From the NCBI GenBank assembly GCA_016647705.1, contig CM028327.1, positions 42,348,017 to 42,412,016 on the forward strand: DNA of 64,000 bases, written 5' to 3'. Origin of the DNA: Eucommia ulmoides (taxonomy: Eukaryota; Streptophyta; Magnoliopsida; Garryales; Eucommiaceae). Numbering within the stretch: position 1 is the stretch's first letter; every line of letters starts with the position of its first letter. Made by a program: the position numbers and the translations under genes. This document shows positions 1-12,888 of the stretch, in pieces. Under the pieces are notes generated by a model that worked only from the letters and a program-made list of their open reading frames with translations, did no database searches and was not told the DNA's origin.

Positions 1-16
1 CGTCTTCCTGTTCATC

Positions 17-24
17 TATATAAA
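17..24 (+). promoter_or_regulatory. Putative TATA box of the invertase gene
   Basis: TATATAAA lies about 30 bases before a CT-rich leader (about 75-90), at the spacing expected for a plant core promoter driving the invertase gene that starts translation at 341. The transcription start would be near 50, which is inference. Anything further upstream lies outside the window. Confidence 0.5.
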
Positions 25-100
25 CGCCTTCCAACTACCTTTTTCAACCTCCCCATTCTCTGTTCATCCTCAGGCGCTCTCTCTCTCTCATCCAAAAATC

Positions 101-291
101 GTAAGTTAAATCTTTAATTTGTTTTTCCATTTTAATTCGATTTATATTTCTCGTACTAGATTATAGAATTGCATAATTGTATACTTCTAGATTAATTATA
201 TCTGTTAATTAAGTTTTTTAGCAAAATTAACAGATCGAAAATTGATAGATCTGTATATACATAGCTCAATATACGTAGATTTCATTTCTAG
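101..291 (+). other. Probable 5'-UTR intron of the invertase gene
   Basis: A strong donor (GTAAGTT at 101) and an acceptor (TTTCTAG ending at 291) bracket a T-rich stretch upstream of the start codon. Splicing would remove an in-frame upstream ATG at 242 and leave the ATG at 341 as the first AUG of the message. This supports 341 as the start. It is inferred from splice signals only. Confidence 0.4.
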
Positions 292-340
292 GGCAAGATT
301 TTCGGACCGAGTGAATAAATTCAATTCAAAACTCAAAAAA

Positions 341-3300
341 ATGAATACTAGCAGTTGCGTTGGATTATCTACCATGAAGCCGTGTTGTAGGATCCTAATT
401 AGTGGTAGAAATTCCACGATCTTTGAATATTCGTTCACGAGATGTATTGATTCAGCTGCCGGTAATTTGTCGAAATCACAATCTGGAGTACACAGATCTT
501 GCCGATTTGGTACCCGCTGTAACAAGATTTTAGGATTTAGTCGTGTGATTGATTCGGATCGGAGAGCTTTTTGTGGTTCTGATTCGAATTGGGGACAATC
601 TAGGGTTTTCACCAGTTCTAGTTTTGATAAAAGTAGTAGATGTGGATCGTTTAGAGCTAATGTCGCATCGGATTTTAGAAACCATTCGACATCTGCCGAA
701 TCTCATGTTAATAATGAAAATAGTTTCGAGAGGATTTACATTCAAGGTGGGATGAATGTGAAGCCTCTGGTAATTGAGAGAATAGATCCAGGTCCACAAG
801 TAGTGGAAGAACAAAAAGACGGCACTGATATAGAAGGTAATTCTTTAGGTGTAAATAATATAGATGAACTAAAGGGTTTAAATGAGCCGAAGATTTCAAA
901 TCCTAAGAGAGAGTTGTCTGAGGTTGAAAAGGAGGCTTGGAAGTTGCTCCGAGGTGCTGTTGTGAATTATTACGGAAACCCGGTGGGGACAGTCGCGGCT
1001 AATGATCCCGCCGATAATCAGCCTCTAAACTATGATCAAGTCTTCATTCGTGACTTTGTGCCATCTGCTTTTGCGTTCTTGCTCAATGGAGAAGGGGAGA
1101 TTGTTAAGAACTTCTTGCTCCACACGCTGCAGTTGCAGGTAATTTACTTGTATGTAGCTTTAATTCATTCAATAATTTAATTGTTCCTGGCTTGCCCTTT
1201 CCGTCCTTTTAATGTGTATTGGTAATAATTTTTGTATTTTGGTGCTCGTTAGTTCATATCTCCTGCATTTTTCAAGTGCTACTGTATGGTTTATGTCATG
1301 GATCGGTATATTTTTCTGTTTGATTCAAGTTGCATTTTGATCAAATCCATTACTCAACGGAATTTTGAAATTGATAGACATTTATGCATTTTGAGGAAGT
1401 TGTTTGATTTCAAAAAGGGATTTGTAAAATTTTCTTTTGAATTTTTCTTAAGAAAATTTTACAATTCCCTTTTCGAAATCAAGAGTTTGAGCCTTGGGTA
1501 CAATGTTAAGGTTGCTCCATTGTGACCTGAAGGTCCCGGGTTCATATCTTGGAAACAACCTTTTTATATACAGGGGTAAGGTTGCGTAGATCTAACCCTC
1601 TCTAGATCCCGCAATGGCGGGAGTCTTCGGGGACTGGGTTGCCTTTTTTAAAATCAAAATCTTCTTTAAATACTTATGCAAATGGACTTTAAAGGCGTGT
1701 TTGGGTAAGATATTTCATTTCGAGAAGAGATTTTCAAAATTTTCTTAACTAAATTTTTTATGAAAAATTTACAAATCTTTTCTCGAAATGAAATACCTTC
1801 TTTAAATACCTCCCCTAAACAGAGCATAAAGGTTTTTATAACAAGAACTGGCCTTAAATATTAATTTCCTAGTTTTACATTAGCTACCAGTTCCTCTATT
1901 TTTTGTTTTTGTTTTTTTTACTAATGTACGCAAAAGGGTTTTATTCAAACAACCACTGACAAGCTACAAAAATGGGAACCAAAAGAGAACTACATATAAT
2001 CAACAAACTCCTTGCAGTAATTTCATTCGCATTACTCACATAAATTGTTGCTTTTTACCACATTTGCTTGTTAATTGGGCAAGCGTTTGCTGTAAAAAAT
2101 TTGTGTTCATTTTTGCCATCTCCAAAATTAATATGTCATTTTTTCCGATTTCTTAGAGTTGGGAAAAAACGGTGGACTGTCACAGCCCAGGGCAAGGGCT
2201 GATGCCAGCTAGTTTCAAAGTAAGAACTGTACCTCTTGATGGAAGTACCGGAGAATACGAGGACATTTTGGATCCCGACTTTGGTGAATCGGCAATTGGG
2301 CGTGTTGCACCCGTCGATTCTGGTGAGTTAACAACAAAAAATTGTATTTTGTCTGAAAACAACATTCCATCCATATAATCTATGTTTGTAATTGTTGTCT
2401 GTTTTTGGGACAGGATTATGGTGGATTATTTTATTGAGAGCTTATGGGAAGATCACCGGTGATTATACTTTGCAAGAGAGGGTTGATGTTCAGACAGGAA
2501 TAAGGCTGATACTGAATCTATGCTTAACTGATGGGTTTGACATGTTCCCTACTCTTTTGGTCACTGATGGTTCCTGCATGATTGATAGAAGGATGGGCAT
2601 TCATGGCCATCCCCTTGAAATCCAAGTAAGCTTGAATATACACCCTATGATCCTGTAGATATTAAAAGCTTTCGATTTTTGCTGTAGTTTGTTATGATCG
2701 TTGTAGGCCCTGTTTGTTTAGTGTTTCTGATTCTAAATACAGAAAATAAATCTGTTTCTGTTCTGCTCTCATATTTTTAGTGTTAAAGATCATTGAATAA
2801 CATAGAATTAAAGGGAAAAAGAAAAAAGAGGAACGAGACTAGGGTTTACCATTGCAAATAAGAAAGGCAGGGTTGCACAGTAAAGGCCTTGGAAATATAA
2901 CTACATAGGCAAAATCTAAGAAAGAGTAAAAGATTACTTTACCTTAATCTTAATAAATATAATTACTCTAATATTTAGAACAAATTTATGGGGACATAGC
3001 AGAATTGTTCTCAGGTTTATGTTTTTGTTCCAGTACTACTGGAAACGGAAACTGAAATTTGGGAGCATAAGCACTAAGGCCCTGTTTGTTTTGTGTTTCA
3101 GAGACAAATAAAACAAAAATCTAGAAATAGAACACTAGGGTTTACCATTACAATGAATGCAGAGTTGCACTAAAAAGCCTTTGAAATATAACTATATAGA
3201 CAAAACCTAAGAAAGAGTGAAAGACTATTCTACCCTTAATATTAATAAATATAATAACTCTAATATTTAGAACAATATATGGGGACACAACAGAATTGTT

Positions 3301-5725
3301 CTCAGATTTATGTTTTGTTCCAATACTCCTGGGAATGGAAACTGAAAGTTGCGAACATTAACACTAAGGCCCCATTTGTTTAGTTTTTCTGTTCCAAAAA
3401 AAAAATAAAAAATAGAAATCTGGAAATAAGAATATAAAAAAAAAAAAAAAAAAAAAGTTTTTGTGTTCTGATCTCCGATTTTAAGAACAAATTTCTGGCA
3501 ACAGAACAGAATGGATCCCTGAACTGAAAAAAAAATCTAGACACGGAAATGGAAATGCTACACATGCAACTGAGGTTGCTTTCATAAATATCCACTCTGT
3601 AATGCTTACATAAACATTATTGTGGGAACACATACACTAGGCCCCCCTTTTGTTTAGTGTTTCTGTTCCACAAAAAAATAGAAATACAATTTTTTTTTGG
3701 CTCTGCTCTCAGAATAGAATTATTTCTCATTTATATCCATTTTGAAATTCTTCTTCTGCATTCCCCAGGCTTTGTTCTACTCCGCTCTACGTTGCTCCCG
3801 CGAGATGCTCACCGTCAACGACACAACCAAAAACCTGGTCATTGCCATCAACAACAGACTCAGCGCGCTCTCATTCCACATAAGGGAATACTACTGGGTC
3901 GACATCCAAAAAATAAACGAGATCTATCGTTACAAAACAGAGGAATACTCCACAGAAGCAATTAATAAATTCAACATCTACCCCGATCAAATCCCGTCAT
4001 GGCTGGTCGACTGGATCCCTGATAAGGGCGGTTATTTCATAGGCAATCTTCAACCCGCTCACATGGATTTCAGATTCTTCACTCTCGGAAACATATGGGC
4101 GATTGTTTCGTCGTTGGGTACTTCAAAACAGAACGAGGAAATTTTGAATTTGGTTGAGGAGAAATGGGATGATCTCGTTGCTGGTATGCCTATGAAGATA
4201 TGTTATCCGGCTTTGGACTCTGAGGAATGGCGGATTATCACTGGCAGTGACCCTAAGAATACGTAAGCCTTGTAGACACACACATATATCTATATATATA
4301 TATATATATATATACTAGTGTATGTCTAAAGACATTAATTTTAATTCAATACATTAATCTTAAATATTTTATAGTTAGTTCAAATACATTGATTAGGAAA
4401 ATATATTTATTGAGAGTTTGTTATTTACTCATGATTTATATTTATATATATATGTGTCTGTGTGTGTGTTTGATTATTTGGATGGTTTTTTATTTTGATT
4501 GTGTGTTTGTTTGTGTGTTTGTATGCGCAGTTCGTGGTCTTATCACAACGGTGGGTCTTGGCCGACGCTGCTGTGGCAGGTATTATATAATGTCTTTATA
4601 ACGAGATGGGTTATGTCTATCGCAGGGAAATCATAGGCCACGTTTGTTTAGTGTTTCTGCTCCTAGAAAATTATGAATATAAACAGAAATTAGGGAAGAA
4701 AAGGACGTGTTTGTGTTCTGTTTTAAAATTTTTTAGAACTTATTGTTTGGAACAAAACATGATTGTTTGCATGTTTCTGTTTCTGTTCCCAATTTTTCTG
4801 TGAATTGAAAACCTGTTTATGGGAACCAAGAAAAAAATATCTGTTTCTGATCTGCTCTTTTTTAGAATTTTTTTGGGGAACAGGACAGAATTCTCTGAGA
4901 ACAGAATCAGAAATCTAGAAACAATAACACTAAACAAATGTCACCTTAGTATTCCACATAACATGATTATTGCCATTATCATATCTTTCGAAGCAAATAA
5001 GTTCGGTACCTTTTGAAAAGAAAAAAAAGGGAAGAAATAAAGAAAAAGCAAAATAAGAAAAAAGAAAAAATGTAAAAAACCCATTATATCCCTTAAAAAT
5101 GGCATGTGCGATGCACATGATGTCCTTTCAAAATTTAACAGAATGGTCTTTTAAAACCACATTCACGACATGATGTCCTTTTAGAATTTATCAGAATGGT
5201 CTTTTAAAATCACGTTCATACGTGAAAGATTTAAACTGAAACGCAACAAAGTTATTGGACTACATAGAAACGTGATACTTAGAGGGTGTAAAATAGAGTT
5301 TGTCCTTACATGCGCACACATATATATATGTCTACCAAATGCCTTATAGTTCTTGGGTATCAATTTTTTAACTGTGTGATTTTCTCTTTTCTCCCCAGTT
5401 CACATTAGCTTGTATCAAGATGAGGAAGCCGGAACTAGCAAGAAAGGCGGTCTCTTTAGCTGAGCAAAGGCTATCCGCCGACAAGTGGCCGGAATATTAC
5501 GACACTCGAAACGGAAGATTCATAGGTAAACAATCCCGTCTTTTTCAGACATGGACAATTGCCGGTTTCTTAACCTCAAAAATGCTGTTGGATAATCCCG
5601 AGATGGCGTCGTTGTTGTTTTGGGACGAAGATTATGAGCTACTCGAGAATTGTGTTTGCGCCCTCGGCAAAACAGGTCGTAAGAAGTGCTCTCGTTTGGC
5701 TGCCCGATCAAAGATTATCGGTTAA
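341..5725 (+). CDS. Alkaline/neutral invertase (GH100), organelle-targeted type
   Basis: Cytosolic/organellar sucrose hydrolase (sucrose to glucose plus fructose), glycoside hydrolase family 100. Exons: 341-1138, 2157-2322, 2414-2625, 3769-4262, 4531-4579 and 5399-5725. All introns are GT-AG and the phases join to 681 codons plus TAA. Residues 1 to about 110 are rich in Ser, Arg and Asn, begin [19 protein letters not shown] and look like a transit peptide. That opening and the six-exon layout match, from memory, the mitochondrial A/N-InvC group. The catalytic domain starts near residue 190. It carries [10 protein letters not shown] with the conserved acid at about Asp238, then [66 protein letters not shown] and a C-terminal [13 protein letters not shown]. 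The length is usual for the family. The 49-bp fifth exon is easily missed. The compartment (mitochondrion versus plastid) is inferred. The gene is convergent with the GA 2-oxidase. Confidence 0.94.
1384..1485. repeat. Hairpin MITE copy in invertase intron 1
   Basis: The arm GGGATTTGTAAAATTTTC is answered by GAAAATTTTACAATTCCC in inverted order, giving a near-perfect hairpin flanked by TTTGATTTC and GAAATCAA. It is related to the hairpin at 1694-1827 (same AAATTTTC arms around a short centre) and is followed at once by a SINE. Probably a MITE remnant. Confidence 0.45.
1490..1655 (+). mobile_element. tRNA-derived SINE, Au-like
   Basis: The sequence shows a pol III B-box-like GGTCCCGGGTTCATATC, then CAGGGGTAAGGTTGCGTAGA, then a short hairpin CCCGCAATGGCGGGAG, then ACTGGGTTGCC and a T-run. 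This order is what I know of the widespread plant Au SINE family. The A box is degenerate. AAATCAA-like words flank both ends and may be the target duplication. The element sits inside intron 1 of the invertase and is probably inactive. Confidence 0.55.
1694..1827. mobile_element. Hairpin MITE in invertase intron 1
   Basis: Long inverted arms (TATTTCATTTCGAGAAGAGA and its complement near 1795) surround a short centre. The outer ends resemble GGCGTGTTTGGGTAAG on the left and the complement of CTGTTTAGGGGAG on the right. It is a compact non-autonomous DNA element. The superfamily is not certain. Confidence 0.5.
2706..3735. mobile_element. Head-to-tail array of a PIF/Harbinger-like MITE in intron 3
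   Basis: The start word GGCCCTGTTTGTTTAGTG (with variants) recurs at 2706, 3078, 3368 and 3650, each time just after CACTAA or ACTA. Units 1 and 2 (2706-3077 and 3078-3367) align along their length, sharing ACTAGGGTTTACCATT, TTTGAAATATAACTA-like and AGAATTGTTCTCAG. Unit 3 is more diverged and unit 4 is partial. Together they make up most of the 1.1-kb intron. GGCC...TTTGTTT ends next to TAA/TTA suggest the PIF/Harbinger (Tourist) type. Confidence 0.6.
4636..4945. mobile_element. MITE in invertase intron 5, same family as the intron 3 array
   Basis: About 30-bp imperfect terminal inverted repeats: GGCCACGTTTGTTTAGTGTT on the left, and the complement of AACACTAAACAAATGTCACC on the right. The flanks are ATA and TTA, compatible with a decayed 3-bp TWA target duplication. 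It shares its ends with the units in intron 3. Confidence 0.65.
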
Positions 5726-6137
5726 CTTTGACTAATACGAGGTTAGTGTTTATCTTTTTAATATAATCACTAATCATTTGTTGTTATAACTTGTTGATTT
5801 ATTGGTTTATTTGGCCATGTGTATATATGTTTCCAACAGTCAAACATCACCTTATTATGTATTTCGTTCGACGAATTGTTAGTCGATTTTAATGACTTGT
5901 TATTGTTGTTGTAATAAACAAACGTTCTTGAATTTCGTGGAGTTTAGCTTGATGTCTATGTTCAGTTTAGTTGTTGGTTGATGACGTTGAGATTTTGATT
6001 TGAGGAGACGGATAGATGGGATTAGATTATAGAAGTTTGGGGAAGGAAACATTCCCAACCGAAAATTTCACACGTCATTTCTAATACGGTTAAATTAAAT
6101 TGTATTTTCTACACTTTAAGTTTCACATATATATTTA
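5726..6137 (+). other. Invertase 3' UTR and downstream spacer
   Basis: T-rich sequence follows the stop codon, with TTGT-rich stretches and AATAAA-like words (GTAATAAACA near 5913) that could serve for polyadenylation. No coding signal is seen. Confidence 0.4.
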
Positions 6138-6547
6138 GGCCTGATTGGTTACTATTTTTATTTTCGTTTCTAAAATTTTGGGATTAATGTATATAAACGT
6201 TTTTGATAAACACATTTTTATTTTCAAAATTTTGAGAGTAATTTGGGATTATTTTTTAAATTTTTTAAGAATATGATAAACAAAAAAATGTTGATTTTTA
6301 TTCACTCCCAAAAAATTATTTCCATCACCACCAATCGCCGCTCGTCGGCCACCATACATTTAAAGGAAAATAAATAAATGTCGCAATCAAATATGTTTTT
6401 TGTTTTTGTTCTCATAAATCAAAATAACCAATTTCAAAATAATGGTCATTATCAAACATGTTTATATTTCTGTAATATTCTAGAATGGAAATATAATTTC
6501 CGCCCCATCATTGGAAATAGAAACAGAAACATTAACCAAAAGCCACC
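6138..6547. mobile_element. PIF/Harbinger-type MITE with TTA target duplication
   Basis: Ends are GGCCTGATTGGTTACTATTT on the left and the complement of AACATTAACCAAAAGCCACC on the right. TTA flanks both sides (6135-6137 and 6548-6550). The 3-bp TTA duplication and GG...CC ends are hallmarks of PIF/Harbinger. The interior resembles the element at 59307-59678 (shared TTCGTTTCTAAAATTTTG). It lies between the two convergent host genes. Confidence 0.7.
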
Positions 6548-6647
6548 TTAACTGACTATTTTTTCAATTATTTTTTTACAATCGTAAATTTGAAAATCAA
6601 TGTAGTGCCTTCAGTTTAAGAGAATTCTTAATTTCTTTGATATAACG

Positions 6648-6990
6648 TGTTAGATTCGATCACTTGAGTATTTTCAAACTACTATATAAGTTAAAAGAAT
6701 TATTCCACTTAATATTATATAGTTTTATGTTGGCATCTTCTAACATAATATCAGAGTTATGATTATGAGAATTCGTCTTTCTTCTTTTTGTAGTCAAATC
6801 TTCTGTGCAAGATAGGTGTTGCACATGTCTCGTCATTTCCTCGTGCTCAAACCATCCATATGCAAAATGAGTTTTGCACTTAAAATTAGGTGTTAGATTC
6901 CTATCCAACCTCGATCATTTTACAATGCCCAAACTATTATATAAATTAAATAACCTCAATAATATGATTTTGAGTTAGAACCTCATAAGA
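6648..6990 (+). mobile_element. TRIM-like miniature LTR retrotransposon
   Basis: A first short LTR runs from TGTTAGATTC (6648) to TCTAACA (6745). It is followed at once by TAATATCAGAGTTATG, one base off the tRNA-iMet primer-binding site TGGTATCAGAG start. A second TGTTAGATTC begins at 6891, after the AG-containing run AAAATTAGG, and its body aligns with the first (AAACTATTATATAAATTAAA versus AAACTACTATATAAGTTAAA). The LTRs are about 98 bp and the interior about 145 bp with no coding capacity. The right end is fuzzy. Confidence 0.45.
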
Positions 6991-7241
6991 TAACTGATGT
7001 TTTTGTTACCCAAAAAATGAAAAAGGGTTATGTAATTCTGATTTTAAATCTCCAATTCCTTGAAACCAAACATTACCTAGAAGAAAAACATGATTGATGA
7101 GAGGATTAATTAACTATGTTAAAAAAAGATGATACTATATTTACCTTAACCACTATCCTTGTATCCAAACACCCCCAAAGAAAGACAAAATTGTGGGAAT
7201 GGTCCTAAAAACAAGGGTACTACTACTACTAGCTACTAATA

Positions 7242-8627
7242 CTATGTTTCTCTGTCTGCCCTGAAGAGATGAAGACGGGTCTCTCCAAGGGTGAGGGAGT
7301 AAGTGGCCTTCTTGTAGTCACCCCAAGTGAAAGGCCTGTAGAGACAGAAACCGTCCGGTTTGATGAGTTCCGGCGGCGGAGCGATCCACGTTTGCCGTGA
7401 CGGAGCACCAAAATAGGCAATCGACATTCTCGGTTTATCAGTATTCACCAGAGCTCTGTGTCTCACGCTCACAAATCTTCCGTTTGTCATCACCTGAAAA
7501 ATACGATAACGGTTTGATTTTGGACCCGTTTTAGCAGAAACCAAAATCGTTACGCATACATCAAACCCAAATTCAAAACCAAAACCACTAATTTTTTAGG
7601 AAATGGTTTTAGAACCGAACCGTCTAAATTTTATGCAAAGATCAAAGGTGCGAAATGTTTTTTTTTTTTTTTTTTTTTTTTTTATATATAAACAAATTAA
7701 CTCAATCAACATTATAATATATAGAGAGTAGGGGTCAAAATATAAAAAAAAAAATAAGTGTGATATATATAATAAAAGTTTATCTAGGTTACACAGTTCG
7801 AATATCAATTCTAAACCAAACCGTAATCAAAACCATTTAATTAGTTTGAAAATTGAACCATTCGTTTCTATTTGGTTATGTTATCCGTCAGTTCGAGTTG
7901 AATTTTCATCTTTAATGGTGTACAATAACTTTGTATTTTTTACAGAATTATTGGATTTTAAAAAAAATTATTCGGATTGGATAAATAGTGAATTATGTAC
8001 AGATCCTAATTTTTATATATAACATTTTTTAGAAGAATAATACAAGGAATTTGAAACAATCTACAAATCAAAACAAAATTTATTGTTAAAAACTAAGTAA
8101 ACACAACAATTTACCAAAAAGTTTCCTATTTTCCAAATAATAAAAAAATGACAAATAATTATTTCCCAAAGTACCAACTAAATATAAGTAAAATTGAAAC
8201 CAATTCACAAAATTAAAATTTTAGCCCATGTTAGGGTGTGCTCATTGCAGTTTGATTTAAACCGCGGTTCACGTACCCTAAGCTAGCAGACCGAACCGGA
8301 CGAGACGATTTTTGCCAAAAATAAACCGGACAATCCGTTTTTTTGCAAGGACGGTTTTTTCATGGGCATTTCCTCGATTTGATTTGGTTTTTCGATTTGG
8401 TCAGTTTTTTGCACACTCTTAACCCATGTAATCACACACGAGTAATTTTCTAAAAATCTAAAATTAACATAATACATAAAAGTTATTGCATATAGAAAAT
8501 TACAATAATTTTTATGGTATACAATAAATTTCAAGTTTATGACAATAATTTTAAAAAAATTATTGTAGTATATAAATTATATGGTCTAAAATTTTAATTT
8601 TGTTATCGAGATAAAAAAAATAAAAAT

Positions 8628-8662
<35 letters not shown>

Positions 8663-11600
8663 TGGGGTTCCAAAAAGAGAGGGAAGGCATGCCTAACTAG
8701 AGTACAGTTTGTTCAGTTGCCATAAATAATTGTAATTGGATAAGATGTTATTACGTGGGCCCCTGCCAAAAGCTTCGCTCACAGTCGGTCTCAGAGTTTC
8801 ATCACATCACTCTCTCTCCTCTCTCTACACCTGCCATCACTCTCTCTCTCTCTCCTCTCTCTAAACCTGCCTTCAAGCTAGTCATATAAAACTAAAATTA
8901 AAATTATTAAAAATATATCAAATTAAAATCACAATTAAAATTATTAATTTTTTTTAAACGATTTGAAAATTAAACCATTTCAATTTATACCAAATTACGA
9001 AATCGCAAAATTATTTAAGATTTTTCAACTGTATAAAAACTAAAAACAAAACCAAAATGACAAAACCGTGAGACTGTTATTTTTTTATATATAAATAAAG
9101 AAATAACTAAAACATAAAACATAAATTCTAAAAAATAAAACTAAATCACAAAATAATCATAATTAAAAATTTTAACCCGTAATCATAATCAAAATTTCTA
9201 ACCAGTAATCATAATTAAAATACAATAGTAATAGTAGGTCACAATGATACAAATCAAATAGTAAATATATAAAAAATAAAGGTATATATATAATAAAAAT
9301 AAATCAAAAATATTAATTTCGCGATTCAATTTTACGATTTTTATCTTAAAATTAAAATTATTTCGGTTGTTAATTTTAAAATTAAATCGTACCAAATTAT
9401 TTAGTCGATTTTAAAATTAATTCATTCAGTTCAATTTTTCGCCGTCACTTATGGGATATTTTTGGCATCCCTGGCCCATCACTCTCTCTTGAGTTTCTCC
9501 CATCAGTCAATTCAACCAATCCCCTTCGGACAAACTGTTGGGATTACCCCATGACCAAAGTGCTATACCCTAGTGAGAGAAAAGGACACTAAAATCCTCT
9601 ACAGTTACAGTTCCTGCATTATGAAGGAAACTTTGTACAACTCCTATTTCTTTTGGTTAATTGTATTTATTTTTTTATTATCATTTTACAAAAAAAAAAA
9701 AAAAGAGTATGTAATACATATGGTTAAATTGTAATTTACCCATTTTTTTTATCATATATTTCTCATAAATAATATAATTAAATTGAAAATAAAATTTTAA
9801 GCGTATTTATGGGGACGGGTAGAGTTATTAAGGGTTTGGGGACTCAAACCACCGACCTGCGAAATTTTTTATAATTATTTTTTAATTTAAAAAAAAAAAA
9901 ATCTTATAAAATTTTAGGTAAATTCTCACCCAAATTATGAACCCTTTTTTTGGTATTTTTATTAATTACATAAAAATTAAAATTAAAAATTTAATCCATG
10001 TAGTCCATGTACTACAATAATTTTGTAGAAATCTAAACTTACTGCCAATATTCCGAAAATTACTGTACGATATGAAAGTTAATTTAATTTTTTATAGGAA
10101 AAAATTGTAAAACTTTTTATATATTATAATAATTTTGAACTTCTAAAAAAAATTATTATGATGCCTGAATTGCTTAAACTAAAATTAAACTTTTAAACTC
10201 GTAAATTATTTTTAAAAAAAAGAGTCTGAAGGAAATGCAGGAAAAGCTACCGTAGATGGACGTACCTGAAGAACATCACCCACATTGACACAGAAGGCGG
10301 TGGGGTCAGGCGTAACCGGGACCCACACGCCATCCTCGAGGGATATTTGGAGTCCACTCACGTCGTTGGATCTGAGGAGGGTCAAGATCTGAGGGTCAGA
10401 ATGCTCTCCGAATCCGATCCGGTTGGCTACGGTCCGGTTGGTCTGATGACACGTGGCGTTTGATGAGAGAGGCGGGTAGTGATTGAGTCGGAGGACTGAG
10501 TCACTGTCCGAGTCAGAAATCATACGGCTGAAGACTGACGTGTCAGAGACCCACAACCCCTCTGCCATCAGCTCTAATATCTCACAAGCCAACCCCTTAA
10601 CTGCCTCTATGTAACCAATCACTGCTGAGCTGTCAACACACAAACTGAGTCAACTCACAAGCCACCGAGGCAACTCGCATATACATATACATATATATAT
10701 ATATATATTCCTCTACAAAAATAAAAAAATAAAACTAGAGAAATTATAAAATAAAAATTCCTTAATTTTCTCTTATTTTATTGGGAAAAAAAAATCAACA
10801 GTATAAAATTTAAAAATAAATTTATGACGTGAACAAAACTAATATAATACTCAGTAAGTATTAGCCCGATTGACAAGCGAATGTGTTTTTTTTTTTTTTT
10901 ATCAATCAGGATTTAATTTTTTTGAAAAACACTGTAGAAATTAAATCTTGAATATATTAGGCTAATGTAAAAAAATACGTCGTCAGGTGAAATAATTAAT
11001 CATCGTGCCTATAAAATGACGCGGACAAGAAAACATATATAAGGTTTCTCTTTTTGTTCATGCCAAACATGACCTAAGAATTATTAGGTTCTGACTCAGA
11101 CTGACCACTTGGCTAATACTTTCTGGTAAAAAAATGATGTTTTTATTCCTACATTTGGAAAAAGAAATCAGCATTGTAGGTTTTCCATATATATATATAT
11201 ATATATATATTAATTTGATGTTGACCTCGTTGATATATATATATATATATATTAGACTTGTCAATCTCTGACTTCTGATCTTTGCTCAGCTGCTACTTCA
11301 TCTATATGTGAGATCATATCAAGCTGGTTGTTAGTCATTACTAGTTGATGAGATTAGAGAGAGAAAGTAGAGAAGAGAGAGTACAACTATTGACAGACTA
11401 GAAAGTGTCCTAGCTAGGGTTAGACCCCATATTCTTTTAACAGAAAAAAATAATTCCAATATAGAAATAAAACGTGATCCCAAAAGTACATCCCAATCAA
11501 TTTATACACATCTTGATTAATCACTCTCCAAATAATTATATAAACGCACTCTTTTACGTCGGCTTAATATATTCATGACTAAATTCAAGATTTAATTCTC

Positions 11601-12821
11601 CTTGCTAATCGGACTCATAACTCTTGTATTAGTATATATTCATCAATGTTTCGTAATAATATCTAGCCACCAATGCAATTTTTTTCTTTTGTTATTAATA
11701 TTATTTTTTTAGTACTAAAAAGAATTGCCGACCCTCTCTTATTGTATATGTATGTCAATCATTAAATTCTAAAATTATAATTAATTTTTATCCATTTATG
11801 CAAAATTCTTAATTTTACCCTTGTTACATGAATAAAAAAATTCCGAAATCTCGCCTTTACGACTCAACAAATGACCCAAATGCTCTTAGTAAAATGACCG
11901 TAATGCCTATCGTCCTCGGTTTTTCTATCAATTTAATTACTAGTTAGGCGTGAGAATTTTAAAAAAGTTAACGAGTATTTTTGTTAAATAAACATGATTT
12001 TTAACATAATTTAACAAAATATTTTATAAAATTAAATTTGAGGCTTTTATCTTTTAGCATTGAAACCACCAAAAAAATAAAATATAATTCGGAGAAAAAG
12101 AGAAAATATAGACCACAAGTCCACAAAGCTACTCCCACCAATTAAAATTAAGACATTCATTTTATGTGACTTGGATTAAATAAATAAAGAACAAGATCCA
12201 ATTAAACCCAGTTTCTTAATTTATTTTAAAAAAAAAATGGGTTCACCCACACCTATGAATCCAAGGTGATTCTCCCAAGGACATATAGAATGATTAAAGT
12301 CAACGAGTTGTTTGTTGAATTTATCCGATATTAAATGTGAAAGAGACCGAAACACCCTCTATATTGATATTATTAGTCCACGTTACAACAAATAGTCGAG
12401 ATATTGGTCGAGAGTTAGCCGACAAAAAATTTAATATATAAGGGAGAGTTTACTGGATTTATTGCGCGGCAGATGTAAAAGAAATTGGTGATCAGATTAT
12501 AAGTATGATTTTTTTTTTTTAACACATGAGCGAGGATGAGCTAGGTTTTGATGTTGAAAGCTTTTGAAAACCCAATATGCAATCAACTGATTCCTTGCAA
12601 TATTTACACAATCTACCCCAAGACAAACATGCATAAACCTATACACACCTATATCTATATAAATACACATCCACTGTTGTTTCCACTATTTACAGAATCC
12701 ACCCCCAAAGTAACATGCATAGCAACTATATACACATCTAAATCCATATGTTCGTGTGTGTGAGGGAGACACAGAGAGATCTAGAGAGAGAGAGGAGCTG
12801 ATAAACATGCATGTGTGTGTG

Positions 12822-12888
<67 letters not shown>

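Noticed and set aside
242-340. N-terminal extension of the invertase from an in-frame ATG at 242
   Set aside because: It lies in a probable 5'-UTR intron (101-291). Family members begin at the MNT.SC motif encoded from 341.
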